From: Bacteroidales bacterium
GTDB taxonomy: Bacteria > Bacteroidota > Bacteroidia > Bacteroidales > VadinHA17
Direction of reading: 5' to 3'
NCBI GenBank assembly: GCA_016715075.1
Contig: JADKBK010000004.1
Location: 248,001 to 312,000 of the forward strand
DNA: 64,000 nt
The first letter of the stretch is position 1. Each line of letters opens with the position of its first letter. The notes beneath the pieces were generated by a model. It made no database searches. It had not been told where the DNA came from and saw only the letters and a list, made by a program, of their open reading frames with translations. A program made the translations under genes and the position numbers. Of this stretch, positions 34,855 through 43,604 are shown in pieces.

Positions 34855-36258
34855 ATGATGAGACTATTTACCACAGTAATTACTTTTATTTTACTGGCGT
34901 TTGTTTCCTATTCTCAGGAAAAACCATGGAGCGGGCCATCGGCAGACTTATCCCGCGGAAAACTCAAAATTTCAGCGAACAAAAGGTTCCTTGTGTATGA
35001 AAATGGAGCTCCTTTTTACTATCTGGGTGATACCGGTTGGGAGTTATTCCATCGTCTGAATAAGGAAGAGGCTGAAAAATACCTTGAAAACAGGAGGGCC
35101 AAGGGATTCACAGTCATTCAGGCAGTGGCACTGGCAGAGCTTGACGGATTGAATACGCCGAATGCTGAAGGCAATAAACCGCTGTATGATAATGATCCTC
35201 TGAAGCCGGATGAAGCTTATTTTGCCCATGTCGACTGGATCATCAAAAAGGCAGGTGAAAAGGGACTTTTTATTGGTCTGCTTCCTACCTGGGGAGATAA
35301 GGTTGATCCCATGAAGTGGGGTAAGGGCCCAAAGATCTTCAATCCTGAGAATGGTTACCAGTATGGGCAATGGATTGGTAAAAGGTACAGGGATTATAAA
35401 AATATTATATGGATAAACGGAGGTGACCGTGACGGGGGAGGTGACAATAAACCTGTATGGGATGCAATAGCTGAGGGAATAAAATCCGTTGATGCAAATC
35501 ACCTTATGACTTTCCATCCATGGGGTGAGCACAGTTCTTCGGAATGGTTTCACAATAGTACCTGGCTTGATTTCAATATGTGCCAGACAGGCCATGCGCA
35601 GCGCAGCTATTCAATATATAAAAAAATAATTGTCAGCGATTATAATCTCACCCCTGCAAAACCTTGTTTTGACGGAGAACCAAGGTATGAGGATCATCCT
35701 GTTAACTGGAACCCTGAAGTGCTAGGCTGGTTTGATGATTCTGATGTTCGCCAGGCGATGTACTGGAATCTTTTCAGTGGCGGATTCGGACATACTTATG
35801 GTTGTCATCCCGTCTGGCAAATGGCAGCACCAGGCCGGGAAGCAGTCGGAATGGCCCGTCATTACTGGTATGATGGCCTTGATCTGCCAGGAGCATTTGA
35901 CCTTATACATGCCCGCCGGTTAATAGAGTCACGTCCGTTTCTGTCAAGAGTGCCGGACCAGAAACTAATAGTACCAGGGTATTTCCCGGAAACAGAAAAT
36001 GTGGTGGCTTGCAGGGGAAATGGTTATGCTTTTGTATACTTCCCCACAGGCTGGCCTGCAACAATTAATATTGAAAGGCTCAAGGCAAAGACTATTACTG
36101 CATTCTGGTTTGATCCCAGATCAGGAGAAGCTAAGCAGATAGAGAGTTTGTCAGGTAAGGGGAGCCATAAGTTCACTCCACCTTCCACAGGGCGGGGCAA
36201 CGATTGGATCCTCGTTCTGGATGATGCCTCAAAAAAATTTAAAGCTCCCGGTCAATGA
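34855..36258 (+). CDS. Secreted apiosidase-like hydrolase (GH140-type, DUF4038), copy 2
   Basis: A 467-residue protein with a signal peptide (MMRLFTTVITFILLAFVSYS). Residues 35-360 form the DUF4038 barrel: YYLGDTGWELFHRLNKEEAEKYL, IIWINGGDRDGGGDNKP (candidate Asp191), HPWGEHSSSEWF and KPCFDGEPRYEDHP (candidate Glu275). A C-terminal beta domain (FWFDPRSGEAKQIESL, GNDWILVLDD) is the fold usually attached to GH140 enzymes. The stop overlaps the next start as ATGA, coupling it to the 3-oxo-isoapionate decarboxylase-like gene. Apiose release from RG-II or apiogalacturonan is the favoured role. The upstream ATG pair (34855/34858) makes a one-residue start ambiguity. Confidence 0.85.
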   Translation: MMRLFTTVITFILLAFVSYSQEKPWSGPSADLSRGKLKISANKRFLVYENGAPFYYLGDTGWELFHRLNKEEAEKYLENRRAKGFTVIQAVALAELDGLNTPNAEGNKPLYDNDPLKPDEAYFAHVDWIIKKAGEKGLFIGLLPTWGDKVDPMKWGKGPKIFNPENGYQYGQWIGKRYRDYKNIIWINGGDRDGGGDNKPVWDAIAEGIKSVDANHLMTFHPWGEHSSSEWFHNSTWLDFNMCQTGHAQRSYSIYKKIIVSDYNLTPAKPCFDGEPRYEDHPVNWNPEVLGWFDDSDVRQAMYWNLFSGGFGHTYGCHPVWQMAAPGREAVGMARHYWYDGLDLPGAFDLIHARRLIESRPFLSRVPDQKLIVPGYFPETENVVACRGNGYAFVYFPTGWPATINIERLKAKTITAFWFDPRSGEAKQIESLSGKGSHKFTPPSTGRGNDWILVLDDASKKFKAPGQ

Positions 36259-37070
36259 ATATACAATTAGGGATAAGCTCATATACTTATACCTGGGCTG
36301 TCGGTGTTCCTGATTCGATGCCAAAACAACCTTTATCCGCCATTGGGCTAATAGATAAAGCGTGTTCTTCCGGATTAAAACTTGTTCAGATTGCTGATAA
36401 CCTGCCTCTGGAATTAATGACAGAGGATAAGCTTACAGAGCTCCATAACTACTCCTTAAAAAAGAATGTTGCAATAGAGATGGGAAGCAGAGGTTTGAGC
36501 ACCGAACATACTTTTAAGTGCCTTGAAACAGCGGAGAAGCTCTATTCCCCTATTCTTCGAATGGTAATAGACCAACCTGGATATCAACCCGACCTGAAGA
36601 GCATTGTCAACATCATTAACGGATTGCTTCCTGAGTTCAGGAAAAGAAATATAAAGCTTGCCATCGAAAATCACGACCGCTTCAAAGCTAAACAGTTTGA
36701 GGAGATTATAAGATCAACAGACAGTGAATGGGTAGGCATTTGTCTCGATTCAGTCAACTCTATGGGTGCAGGCGAAGGTTTTGAAACCGTATCTGAATTA
36801 TTAATTCCCTACACCTTCAATCTGCATATAAAAGATTTCACAATTTACAGGGTTTACCATAAAATGGGTTTTGTGATTGAGGGCAGACCGGCTGGAAAGG
36901 GAATGCTCGATATCAGAAAGCTTGTTAAAGAACTCTCTGAGAGAGGCCGCTGCCACAGCGCCATACTTGAACTGTGGACACCTCCTGAAGCGGTAATTGA
37001 AGAAACTATCATCAAGGAGGAGAGATGGGCTGCAGAAAGTATTGATTACCTGAAAAGCATATTTATATGA
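36255..37070 (+). CDS. oiaC: 3-oxo-isoapionate decarboxylase-like (AP-endonuclease 2/xylose-isomerase-like barrel)
   Basis: A 271-residue cytoplasmic TIM barrel. GISSYTYTWAVGVPDSMP at the N-terminus, VQIADNLPLELM, IEMGSRGLS, KLAIENHDRF, GICLDSVNSMGAGEG and HIKDFTIYR supply the Glu/Asp/His ligands of the metal site common to this fold. The pattern matches my recall of OiaC, which decarboxylates 3-oxo-isoapionate to L-erythrulose. The context is decisive: it is coupled (ATGA) to a GH140-like apiosidase and followed by apiose dehydrogenase- and apionate oxidoisomerase-like genes. A generic sugar-phosphate isomerase/epimerase is the alternative. Downstream (37071-37257) is only a repeat-bearing spacer. 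Confidence 0.75.
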   Translation: MNIQLGISSYTYTWAVGVPDSMPKQPLSAIGLIDKACSSGLKLVQIADNLPLELMTEDKLTELHNYSLKKNVAIEMGSRGLSTEHTFKCLETAEKLYSPILRMVIDQPGYQPDLKSIVNIINGLLPEFRKRNIKLAIENHDRFKAKQFEEIIRSTDSEWVGICLDSVNSMGAGEGFETVSELLIPYTFNLHIKDFTIYRVYHKMGFVIEGRPAGKGMLDIRKLVKELSERGRCHSAILELWTPPEAVIEETIIKEERWAAESIDYLKSIFI

Positions 37071-37257
37071 GCCATATCAGTTGAAAAAGTCCTTTATGCA
37101 ACCTTAGTGCTAACCTTTGTGTCCTTCGTGTTTAATTTTAAAATACATACATAAGTTCACAAAGTGCAACACTAAGCATCACAAAGTGCATTTATTGATA
37201 AATCTGATTGTTTAAAAATTAAATGAATCAAAAAACTTTTTAAGATAAAAATTTAAA

Positions 37258-38292
37258 ATGGATAAACTAAAATTTGCGGTCCTTGGATGTGGATTCTGGT
37301 CAAAATTCCAGATTGGCGCATGGAGTGAACTGGATGGAGCGGAACTGGTAGCAGTGTATAACCGGACAGCTTCAAAAGCACAGAAAATAGCAGATTATTT
37401 TAAAGTCCCACGGGTTTATGATGATCCGGAGAAGCTTTTTTCTAATGAAAAGCTTGACTTTGTCGATATTATAACAGATGTCGATACTCACTCGTACTTC
37501 GTTGAAATGGCTGTAAAACACGAAATTAAACATGTTATATGTCAGAAGCCGATGGCTCCTGATCTTAAAACAGCCAGGAGTATGGTGAAGCTGTGCAGCG
37601 ATTCGGGCACAAAGCTATATATCCACGAGAACTACAGATGGCAGGCACCAGTAAGAAGATTTAAGCAGATAGTTGATTCAGGTGTCATTGGAAAGCCCTT
37701 CAAGGCGAGGGTCTCATTCCTGTCAGGCTATCCTGTTTTTGATAATCAGCCATTTCTTAAGGAACTCGATCATTTTATACTTACGGATATGGGATCACAT
37801 GTACTCGATGTAGTCCGGTTTCTGTTTGGGGAATGTGACTCATTATGGTGTCAGACAAGAGCTGTAAACCATGGCATAAAGGGGGAAGATCTGGCTGTTA
37901 TTTTAATGGAAATGAGCAATGGAATGCCTGTTTATACTGAAATGTCTTATGCCTCTATTGTCGAACACGATACATTCTCCACACTGAATATCCTTGTTGA
38001 GGGAGAGAAAGGATCCATTCTTCTGGGGCCGGGTTTTGAGCTGAGGACAACAACACGGCAGGGAACAAAGTCGGAGATAGTCGTATTTCCTTCATACCCA
38101 TGGGCTGATCCTGATTATATTGTAAACCATGAGAGCGGAATTCATGTCAACCTTAATATACTTGAAGCCATTCAGGGTAAGACAAAAGCAGAGAACAGCG
38201 GGGAAGATAATCTTGAAACTGTTAGACTGATTTGGGCGAGCTATGAATCAGCTGAAAAGGGTAAAAAGATCATTATGAAAGATTTCATTTAA
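37258..38292 (+). CDS. apsD: D-apiose dehydrogenase-like Gfo/Idh/MocA oxidoreductase
   Basis: A 344-residue NAD(P)-dependent oxidoreductase. The Rossmann motif is VLGCGFWSKFQIGAWSEL, the catalytic-lysine motif HVICQKPMAPDL, followed by LYIHENYRWQAPVRRFK, a variant I associate with apiose dehydrogenases, and MGSHVLDVVRFLFGE with the substrate-site His. The enzyme would oxidise D-apiose to D-apionolactone. It precedes the oxidoisomerase gene by 13 bases. The generic family call is secure. The apiose-specific call rests on the motif and on having all four oxidative pathway genes nearby. Confidence 0.8.
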   Translation: MDKLKFAVLGCGFWSKFQIGAWSELDGAELVAVYNRTASKAQKIADYFKVPRVYDDPEKLFSNEKLDFVDIITDVDTHSYFVEMAVKHEIKHVICQKPMAPDLKTARSMVKLCSDSGTKLYIHENYRWQAPVRRFKQIVDSGVIGKPFKARVSFLSGYPVFDNQPFLKELDHFILTDMGSHVLDVVRFLFGECDSLWCQTRAVNHGIKGEDLAVILMEMSNGMPVYTEMSYASIVEHDTFSTLNILVEGEKGSILLGPGFELRTTTRQGTKSEIVVFPSYPWADPDYIVNHESGIHVNLNILEAIQGKTKAENSGEDNLETVRLIWASYESAEKGKKIIMKDFI

Positions 38293-38305
38293 AAAAATAA
38301 ATATT

Positions 38306-39133
38306 ATGACAAAAGTAGTTTTAGCAGGCGCAGGCGGAAAGATGGGCTTCCGTCTGACACAGAATCTTAAGAACTCTGATTATGAGATGGCGTACCTTGA
38401 GATCAGTCCCCAGGGGATGCAGCGGCTTGGTGAAAAAGGTGTAACAGTTACTGATGCGGTAGATTGCATTCCGGAAGCCGACATAGTAATTCTTGCAGTT
38501 CCTGATGTAGCGCTTTCGATGGTTTCCGGGGAGATGATTCCAATGATGAAGAGCGGCGCTCTTGTTGTTACTCTTGACCCTGCTGCGGCACTGGCAGGTA
38601 AGCTCTTTGACCGCCATGATGTGGCATATTTTATTACTCATCCCGCTCATCCTTCCATCTTCAACTGGGAACCTGAAGAGGAGAAGATGAAGGACCATTT
38701 CGGAGGTGTGGCAGCCAAGCAATCTATCGTCTGTGCCCTGATGAGCGGCAACGAGGATGATTATCGCAGGGGGGAAGAACTGGCCTGTACATTCTATGGT
38801 CCAATATACCGTTCACACAGGATAACAGTTGAACAGATGGGACTGCTTGAACCGGCACTGGTGGAGACTCTTGCCTCCACATGTGTATACGTTATCAGGC
38901 AGGGACTCGATGAGGTAATAAAAAGAGGCGTTCCTCCTGAGGCAGCAAGAGATTTCCTTCTTGGCCACCTGAGAATTCAGATGGCAGTATTATTCAACGA
39001 ACTTCCGGGTGCAGTTTTTTCAGATGCAGCAAATAAGGCTCTGGCGAGAGGCCTCAAAGAATTTATAAAAGACGACTGGAGAAAAGTCTTTGACCCTGAG
39101 AATGTTAAAGATCAGATTGAATCCATAACCTAA
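38306..39133 (+). CDS. apnO: D-apionate oxidoisomerase-like dehydrogenase
   Basis: A 275-residue protein with an N-terminal NAD-binding fold (VVLAGAGGKMGFRLTQNL), a beta-hydroxyacid dehydrogenase-like core (ADIVILAVPDVALSMV) and the HPAHPSIFNWEP motif that I recall from D-apionate oxidoisomerase (ApnO). The helical C-terminal part (ARDFLLGHLRIQMAVLFNELPGA) is like the phosphogluconate dehydrogenase C-terminal type. It converts D-apionate to 3-oxo-isoapionate, linking the lactonase at 27014 with the decarboxylase at 36255. The acetyl esterase starts 4 bases after its stop, so they share a transcript. Confidence 0.8.
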   Translation: MTKVVLAGAGGKMGFRLTQNLKNSDYEMAYLEISPQGMQRLGEKGVTVTDAVDCIPEADIVILAVPDVALSMVSGEMIPMMKSGALVVTLDPAAALAGKLFDRHDVAYFITHPAHPSIFNWEPEEEKMKDHFGGVAAKQSIVCALMSGNEDDYRRGEELACTFYGPIYRSHRITVEQMGLLEPALVETLASTCVYVIRQGLDEVIKRGVPPEAARDFLLGHLRIQMAVLFNELPGAVFSDAANKALARGLKEFIKDDWRKVFDPENVKDQIESIT

Positions 39134-39137
39134 GGTA

Positions 39138-40436
39138 ATGACGAAAAAAGCCCTCTCTATCATACTTTCCCTGTTTGTTTTATCTGCCAGTTCAATCCCT
39201 GTTACCGGGAAGGGAATAATACTTAAACAATCAAATAGCTCGGGTATTTACAGGAAAGGGCAGAAAATTTCCGTTAGAGCCTTTACCGGTGAAAATAAAG
39301 GAGATTCAATCTTTGTACGAGTATTAAAAAATAATCTTACTGAGCTTCTCAAAATATCAGCCAGGATTGAAACAGACAGCCTTCTTCTCTTTCAGGGTTC
39401 TTTTGATGAACCATGTTCAGTTATTGTTGAGGCTCATGTCAGTGAGGACTTTTCATCTCTGGGTTGTGTGGTCTCTCCCGGACACCTAAAGCCGGGCGGA
39501 GAGCCCCCTGCAGATTTTGCTGAATACTGGGAGAAGGAGAGAAGCAATTTGCTTGCTTTACCTTATGACATTAAGAGAGCTGCTGTAAAAGACAGTTTTA
39601 TTGATACCGGTTATTCCTGTGAAAATATTGAAATAAACTGTACCGGTCCCAGGCCTGCGCGCGGATATTTTGCCAAACCAGCTATCGCGGCTCCCAAGTC
39701 TTTACCAATAGTTCTGCTTGTTCATGCTGCAGGAGTAAAGGGATCATGGTGCCGGTCTGAACCAGGAAATGCCCTGAAATATGCAAAAATGGGAGCGCTC
39801 TGTTTTGATCTGAATGCGCACGGGATGCTCAATGGCCAGCCTGATAGTTATTATGAAGATCTTGAATCTGGGGAACTGAAGCTCTATTTTTTGCAGGGAT
39901 TGACAAACAGGGATGATTTCTATTTCAGAGGTATGTATCTGCGGCTGATGCGCACAATTGATTTTCTTACTAAACAGCCTGAATGGGATGGAAAAAGAAT
40001 TCTTGTCATTGGAGAAAGTCAGGGCGGGGGACAGGCTCTTGCTGCCGCCGGCCTCGACAAAAGAGTAAGTGCAGTGGTGGCCATCGTTCCGGCTATGTGT
40101 GACTGGCTGGGGCCTCTGACTGACCATGAAGGAGGCTGGCCTCAACCCCTGAAATCTGATTTGCCACGCGAAGAAGTTCTCCAGACAATACCATACTTTG
40201 ATGCAGCCAATATTCTTAAACGGTCAAAGGCAACCCTCTTCGTTGAGATTGGGTTAATAGATATAACATGTCCCCCGGTATCTGTCTACGCAGCTGTTAA
40301 CCGGGCAAAAGGGAAGAAGCTGATTTACGCAGTACCATACAGGGCACACCACCAGCCTCAGAATTACATGGAGAAAACATGGCAGGAAACAGTTTATAAA
40401 CCCAGGGAGACTTTTATTAGGGAATATTTAAAATAA
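39138..40436 (+). CDS. Secreted acetyl(xylan) esterase-like alpha/beta hydrolase (AXE1/CE7-type)
   Basis: A 432-residue protein with a signal peptide (to about VTGKG). Residues 25-115 are an Ig-like beta domain. The alpha/beta hydrolase domain has LPIVLLVHAAGVKGS, GALCFDLNAHGML and ILVIGESQGGGQALAAAGLD (Ser294 nucleophile), with EIGLIDITCPP (acid) and YRAHHQPQ (His) completing the triad. The arrangement fits AXE1/CE7 esterases that deacetylate sugars and oligosaccharides. It follows the oxidoisomerase immediately and precedes GH28, so pectin de-acetylation is plausible. Confidence 0.85.
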   Translation: MTKKALSIILSLFVLSASSIPVTGKGIILKQSNSSGIYRKGQKISVRAFTGENKGDSIFVRVLKNNLTELLKISARIETDSLLLFQGSFDEPCSVIVEAHVSEDFSSLGCVVSPGHLKPGGEPPADFAEYWEKERSNLLALPYDIKRAAVKDSFIDTGYSCENIEINCTGPRPARGYFAKPAIAAPKSLPIVLLVHAAGVKGSWCRSEPGNALKYAKMGALCFDLNAHGMLNGQPDSYYEDLESGELKLYFLQGLTNRDDFYFRGMYLRLMRTIDFLTKQPEWDGKRILVIGESQGGGQALAAAGLDKRVSAVVAIVPAMCDWLGPLTDHEGGWPQPLKSDLPREEVLQTIPYFDAANILKRSKATLFVEIGLIDITCPPVSVYAAVNRAKGKKLIYAVPYRAHHQPQNYMEKTWQETVYKPRETFIREYLK

Positions 40437-40487
40437 ATGTTGATCTCTCTGTCAAAAATGAGCTCTTCTTAAACAAGAAATCATAGG

Positions 40488-42062
40488 ATGAATAAAACCT
40501 TCTTTGTTACTGCATTGTTTCTTCTGGTTTTTTCAGAATGCCATTCGCAGATGCATGGGCTCTATGATGTCAAAGACTTTGGTGCCAGTGGAGACAGTAT
40601 AACTACCGACACAAAAAGCATCCAGTCGGCCATTGATAAATGCAACTCCGACGGAGGTGGAACCGTATTGCTAACTCAGGGAAAATACCGTTCAGGGACT
40701 CTTTATCTGAAAAGCAATGTCACACTGCACATTGATGCAGGAGCTGTCCTGCTTGGGAGTACCAATATCGGAGATTATACAACCGATACTTATAAAATGA
40801 TGTATAAAAATGAAGCCAGAATGGACCGTTGCCTGATCTTTGCAAAAGATGCCACTTCGATAGCCATAGAGGGCTTTGGAGAGATTAACGGTCAGGGGTT
40901 TCCTGTGAATTTTCCAATTGAAAGGCCTTTGATTCTGCGACTGCTGAATTGCAAAAACATACGTCTTGAAAATGTAAAACTTACTAACCCAACAGCATGG
41001 ACCTCTGCCTGGTTATATTGTTCTGACATCATGGTGGAAGGTATTCACATTAGCAGCATGGCCAACTATAATGGCGACGGACTCGATTTTGACGGCTGCC
41101 AGAACGTAAGGGTGAGTAATTGTTCCTTCGACACGAGTGATGACGCCATATGTCTTCAAACATCAGAACCGGATATTCCATGCAGGAATGTTGTTATAAA
41201 TAATTGCATTTTTCACAGTAAATGGGCTGGCATTCGCATTGGGCTTTTATCCAGAGGTGATATCGAATCTGTTACGGTAAATAATTGTATATTCAGGGAT
41301 ATTGAGGACTCCGGTTTAAAGATTCAGATGAATGAAGGGGCTATGATGAAGAATATGATATTCTCGAATCTGATAATGAAAAATGTCCTACACCCAATAT
41401 CTATGACCCATTGTCAGCAGAGGGCCTGTGTAGATGCTCCCGAAGAACTCTTGCCGATGAAAACTATGAAAGGCTTCATATTCGAGAATATCCTGGCAGA
41501 ATCTGATACTTGCGAAAAGAATTCCGTCATTATTATCTCAGGGATGCCTGGAAGCCCTATAGAGGATATCACATTCAGCAACATCCGCATGACAAACAGT
41601 GGAGGAGGAACAGCTGAGGATGCTGCCAGGAGGACGTTAGATGAATTTACTCCGGAGGTTCTTAAGGGTTGGTGGCCTGAAGTTTCTCTGATTGGTACAG
41701 TGCCAGCCTATGGTATATATGCACGGCATATTAAAGGGTTAACAATTAAGGATGTCAGTCTTTTCACAAGCGGGATCGAGTTAAGACCGGCTATTGTTCT
41801 GGACGATGTTTCATCTGCTGGTATTTCTGAGGTGCAGGCAAACGGATATGGAATCTCTGAGTCAGTATTCCGCTTCCAGAATGTGAAGGAGACAACTGTC
41901 CGCAACTGTTCCGCCCTCAAACCTGCTGATATTTTTATTCAGGCGGAAGGTGCTGAAACTAAAGATATTTCTATTTCCCGGAATAATTACTATCCGGGTA
42001 AAAGAGCATTTACCCTTATCCGCAATGTGTCTGGTAAGACTGTTAAGAAAGTTCGTTTTTAA
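40488..42062 (+). CDS. Secreted GH28-type polygalacturonase/rhamnogalacturonase-like protein
   Basis: A 524-residue right-handed beta-helix protein with a signal peptide. YDVKDFGASGDSITTDTKSIQSAIDKC is the classic pectinase N-terminus. Catalytic pattern: NGD at 195-197 (for NTD) and SDD at 217-219 are present. The usual GHG histidine motif is replaced by HSKWAGIRIG at 243-252. GH28 inverting enzymes cut galacturonan or rhamnogalacturonan; the altered His site suggests a divergent subfamily, exo-acting or with another substrate. It is the last plus-strand gene of the apiose run and faces the Tat dehydratase gene 4 bases away. Confidence 0.85.
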   Translation: MNKTFFVTALFLLVFSECHSQMHGLYDVKDFGASGDSITTDTKSIQSAIDKCNSDGGGTVLLTQGKYRSGTLYLKSNVTLHIDAGAVLLGSTNIGDYTTDTYKMMYKNEARMDRCLIFAKDATSIAIEGFGEINGQGFPVNFPIERPLILRLLNCKNIRLENVKLTNPTAWTSAWLYCSDIMVEGIHISSMANYNGDGLDFDGCQNVRVSNCSFDTSDDAICLQTSEPDIPCRNVVINNCIFHSKWAGIRIGLLSRGDIESVTVNNCIFRDIEDSGLKIQMNEGAMMKNMIFSNLIMKNVLHPISMTHCQQRACVDAPEELLPMKTMKGFIFENILAESDTCEKNSVIIISGMPGSPIEDITFSNIRMTNSGGGTAEDAARRTLDEFTPEVLKGWWPEVSLIGTVPAYGIYARHIKGLTIKDVSLFTSGIELRPAIVLDDVSSAGISEVQANGYGISESVFRFQNVKETTVRNCSALKPADIFIQAEGAETKDISISRNNYYPGKRAFTLIRNVSGKTVKKVRF

Positions 42063-42066
42063 TTAC

Positions 42067-43554
42067 CTAACTCCACAATCTGTCGTGCGAACGTTTATCA
42101 TTCCATTCAGGTGTGGGCTCAAAAAATCCTTTATCTCTCGGACTCAGGTGTTGTTTCACAACCTCTTCATTCAGCTCAATACCCAGACCAGGGGAATCAA
42201 GGGGCACATTTGCAAATCCTTTGGTGATCATGGGAAGGCTGCCGGTCATTTTTACCAGGCTTTCCCACCATGGCAGGTCGACGCTGTGGTGCTCGAGAGC
42301 CAGGAAATTCTGAGTTGCAGCCGCGCAATGAACATTAGCCATAAATGAGACAGGTGTTCCTGCCTGATGCATTGCCATGGCAACGCCATGCTCTTCCGCA
42401 TAATCACCAAGTCTCTTTGTCTCAAGCAGTCCACCCGAGGTTGACAGATCAGGATGAATAATATCCACTGCATGTATATCAATAAGCGGCTTGAAACCGT
42501 TTAGCAGGTAAATGTCCTCACCTGTACAGCAGGGAGTTTCAAGAGCATCAGATATTGTTTTCCACTGATCGGTATATTCCCACGAGACTATGTCTTCCAT
42601 CCATGCCAGCCTGTACTTCTCAAGAGCTTTACCCAGGCGTATGCCATTGTTGAGGTCAAAATGGCCGAAATGATCGGTTGAGATCGGAATTTCATATCCG
42701 ACCATATCACGTACATGTTCTACAATTTTTGCCAGCTCTTCAAGACCTTTTTCTGTGATCTGAACCTGTGTAAATGGGTGTTTAGTGTTTCCGTATGACA
42801 TGTAATCTTTAAGATCATACTGTCCACGTGCTCCATCCCATGTTTTTGCATTGACCAGAGTGCCAGGAATTGCCCTGAGCTCCTCGAGCGAGACATCCAT
42901 TTTAAGCCAGGAATAGCCCTGCTCTTCAGACCTGTATCTGATGAGCTTCATCTGTTCTACTGGATCATCATGCGACGGGGTATCTGCATACATTCTTACT
43001 TTGTCGCGATATCTTCCTCCGAGGAGCTGCCATGCAGGAACACCGTAGGCTTTACCGCAGAGGTCCCATAAAGCCATTTCAACTCCGCAGACACCGCCAC
43101 CCTGACGTCCATGAAACCCATACTGCTTTATGATCCTGAAGATCATCTCGACATTGCATGGATTAAGTCCAAGGATTCTGCTCTTAAGCATCAGAGCGTA
43201 CCTGGGATCGGCACCGTCTCTTACTTCTCCCAGTCCATATATACCCTGATTAGTATCAATACGGATAATAGCTGTACCTCCAAGTACTGATGTTAAGGCA
43301 TAACGAATATCAGTGATCTTAAGGTCTGAAGGATTCGAAGCCCTTGATACTTTTGAGGTGGTCTGAGCTATTGTATCTTCCAATGACAGATGCATCATGC
43401 CACCTAAGGCGATCCCTCCCAGAGCAGCCTTCTTCAGAAAATTACGTCTGCCATTGCCGGTTGAAGGATTATCAATCTCATCTCTGACAGCTTCTGCTTC
43501 GGCTGCTTCCTGCTTTCTGTTTTTTTCAGCGATCTGCTGTATGATACTTTTCAT
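42067..43554 (-). CDS. Tat-exported enolase-superfamily (mandelate racemase/muconate lactonizing) dehydratase
   Basis: A 495-residue protein with a twin-arginine signal (GRRNFLKKAALGGIALGG, residues 35-52) after an unusually long charged leader. The enolase fold is clear: capping domain with LGEVRDGADPRY, SWLKMDVSLEEL (Lys), PISTDHFGHFDLN (metal Asp), AWMEDIVSWEYTDQW (metal Glu), CTGEDIYLL (metal Glu), DLSTSGGLLETKRLGDYAEEHG and MAMHQAGTPVSF (His). These residues suit an acid-sugar dehydratase such as galactonate- or rhamnonate-like enzymes. Such dehydratases are normally cytoplasmic; the Tat signal is a notable oddity shared with the next upstream gene's Sec signal. Confidence 0.85.
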   Translation of the reverse strand: MKSIIQQIAEKNRKQEAAEAEAVRDEIDNPSTGNGRRNFLKKAALGGIALGGMMHLSLEDTIAQTTSKVSRASNPSDLKITDIRYALTSVLGGTAIIRIDTNQGIYGLGEVRDGADPRYALMLKSRILGLNPCNVEMIFRIIKQYGFHGRQGGGVCGVEMALWDLCGKAYGVPAWQLLGGRYRDKVRMYADTPSHDDPVEQMKLIRYRSEEQGYSWLKMDVSLEELRAIPGTLVNAKTWDGARGQYDLKDYMSYGNTKHPFTQVQITEKGLEELAKIVEHVRDMVGYEIPISTDHFGHFDLNNGIRLGKALEKYRLAWMEDIVSWEYTDQWKTISDALETPCCTGEDIYLLNGFKPLIDIHAVDIIHPDLSTSGGLLETKRLGDYAEEHGVAMAMHQAGTPVSFMANVHCAAATQNFLALEHHSVDLPWWESLVKMTGSLPMITKGFANVPLDSPGLGIELNEEVVKQHLSPRDKGFFEPTPEWNDKRSHDRLWS

Positions 43555-43604
43555 AAAAGCTTTATTATATAAGGTAATTAAATAGTTGTACTCGTACGAA
43601 CCGG

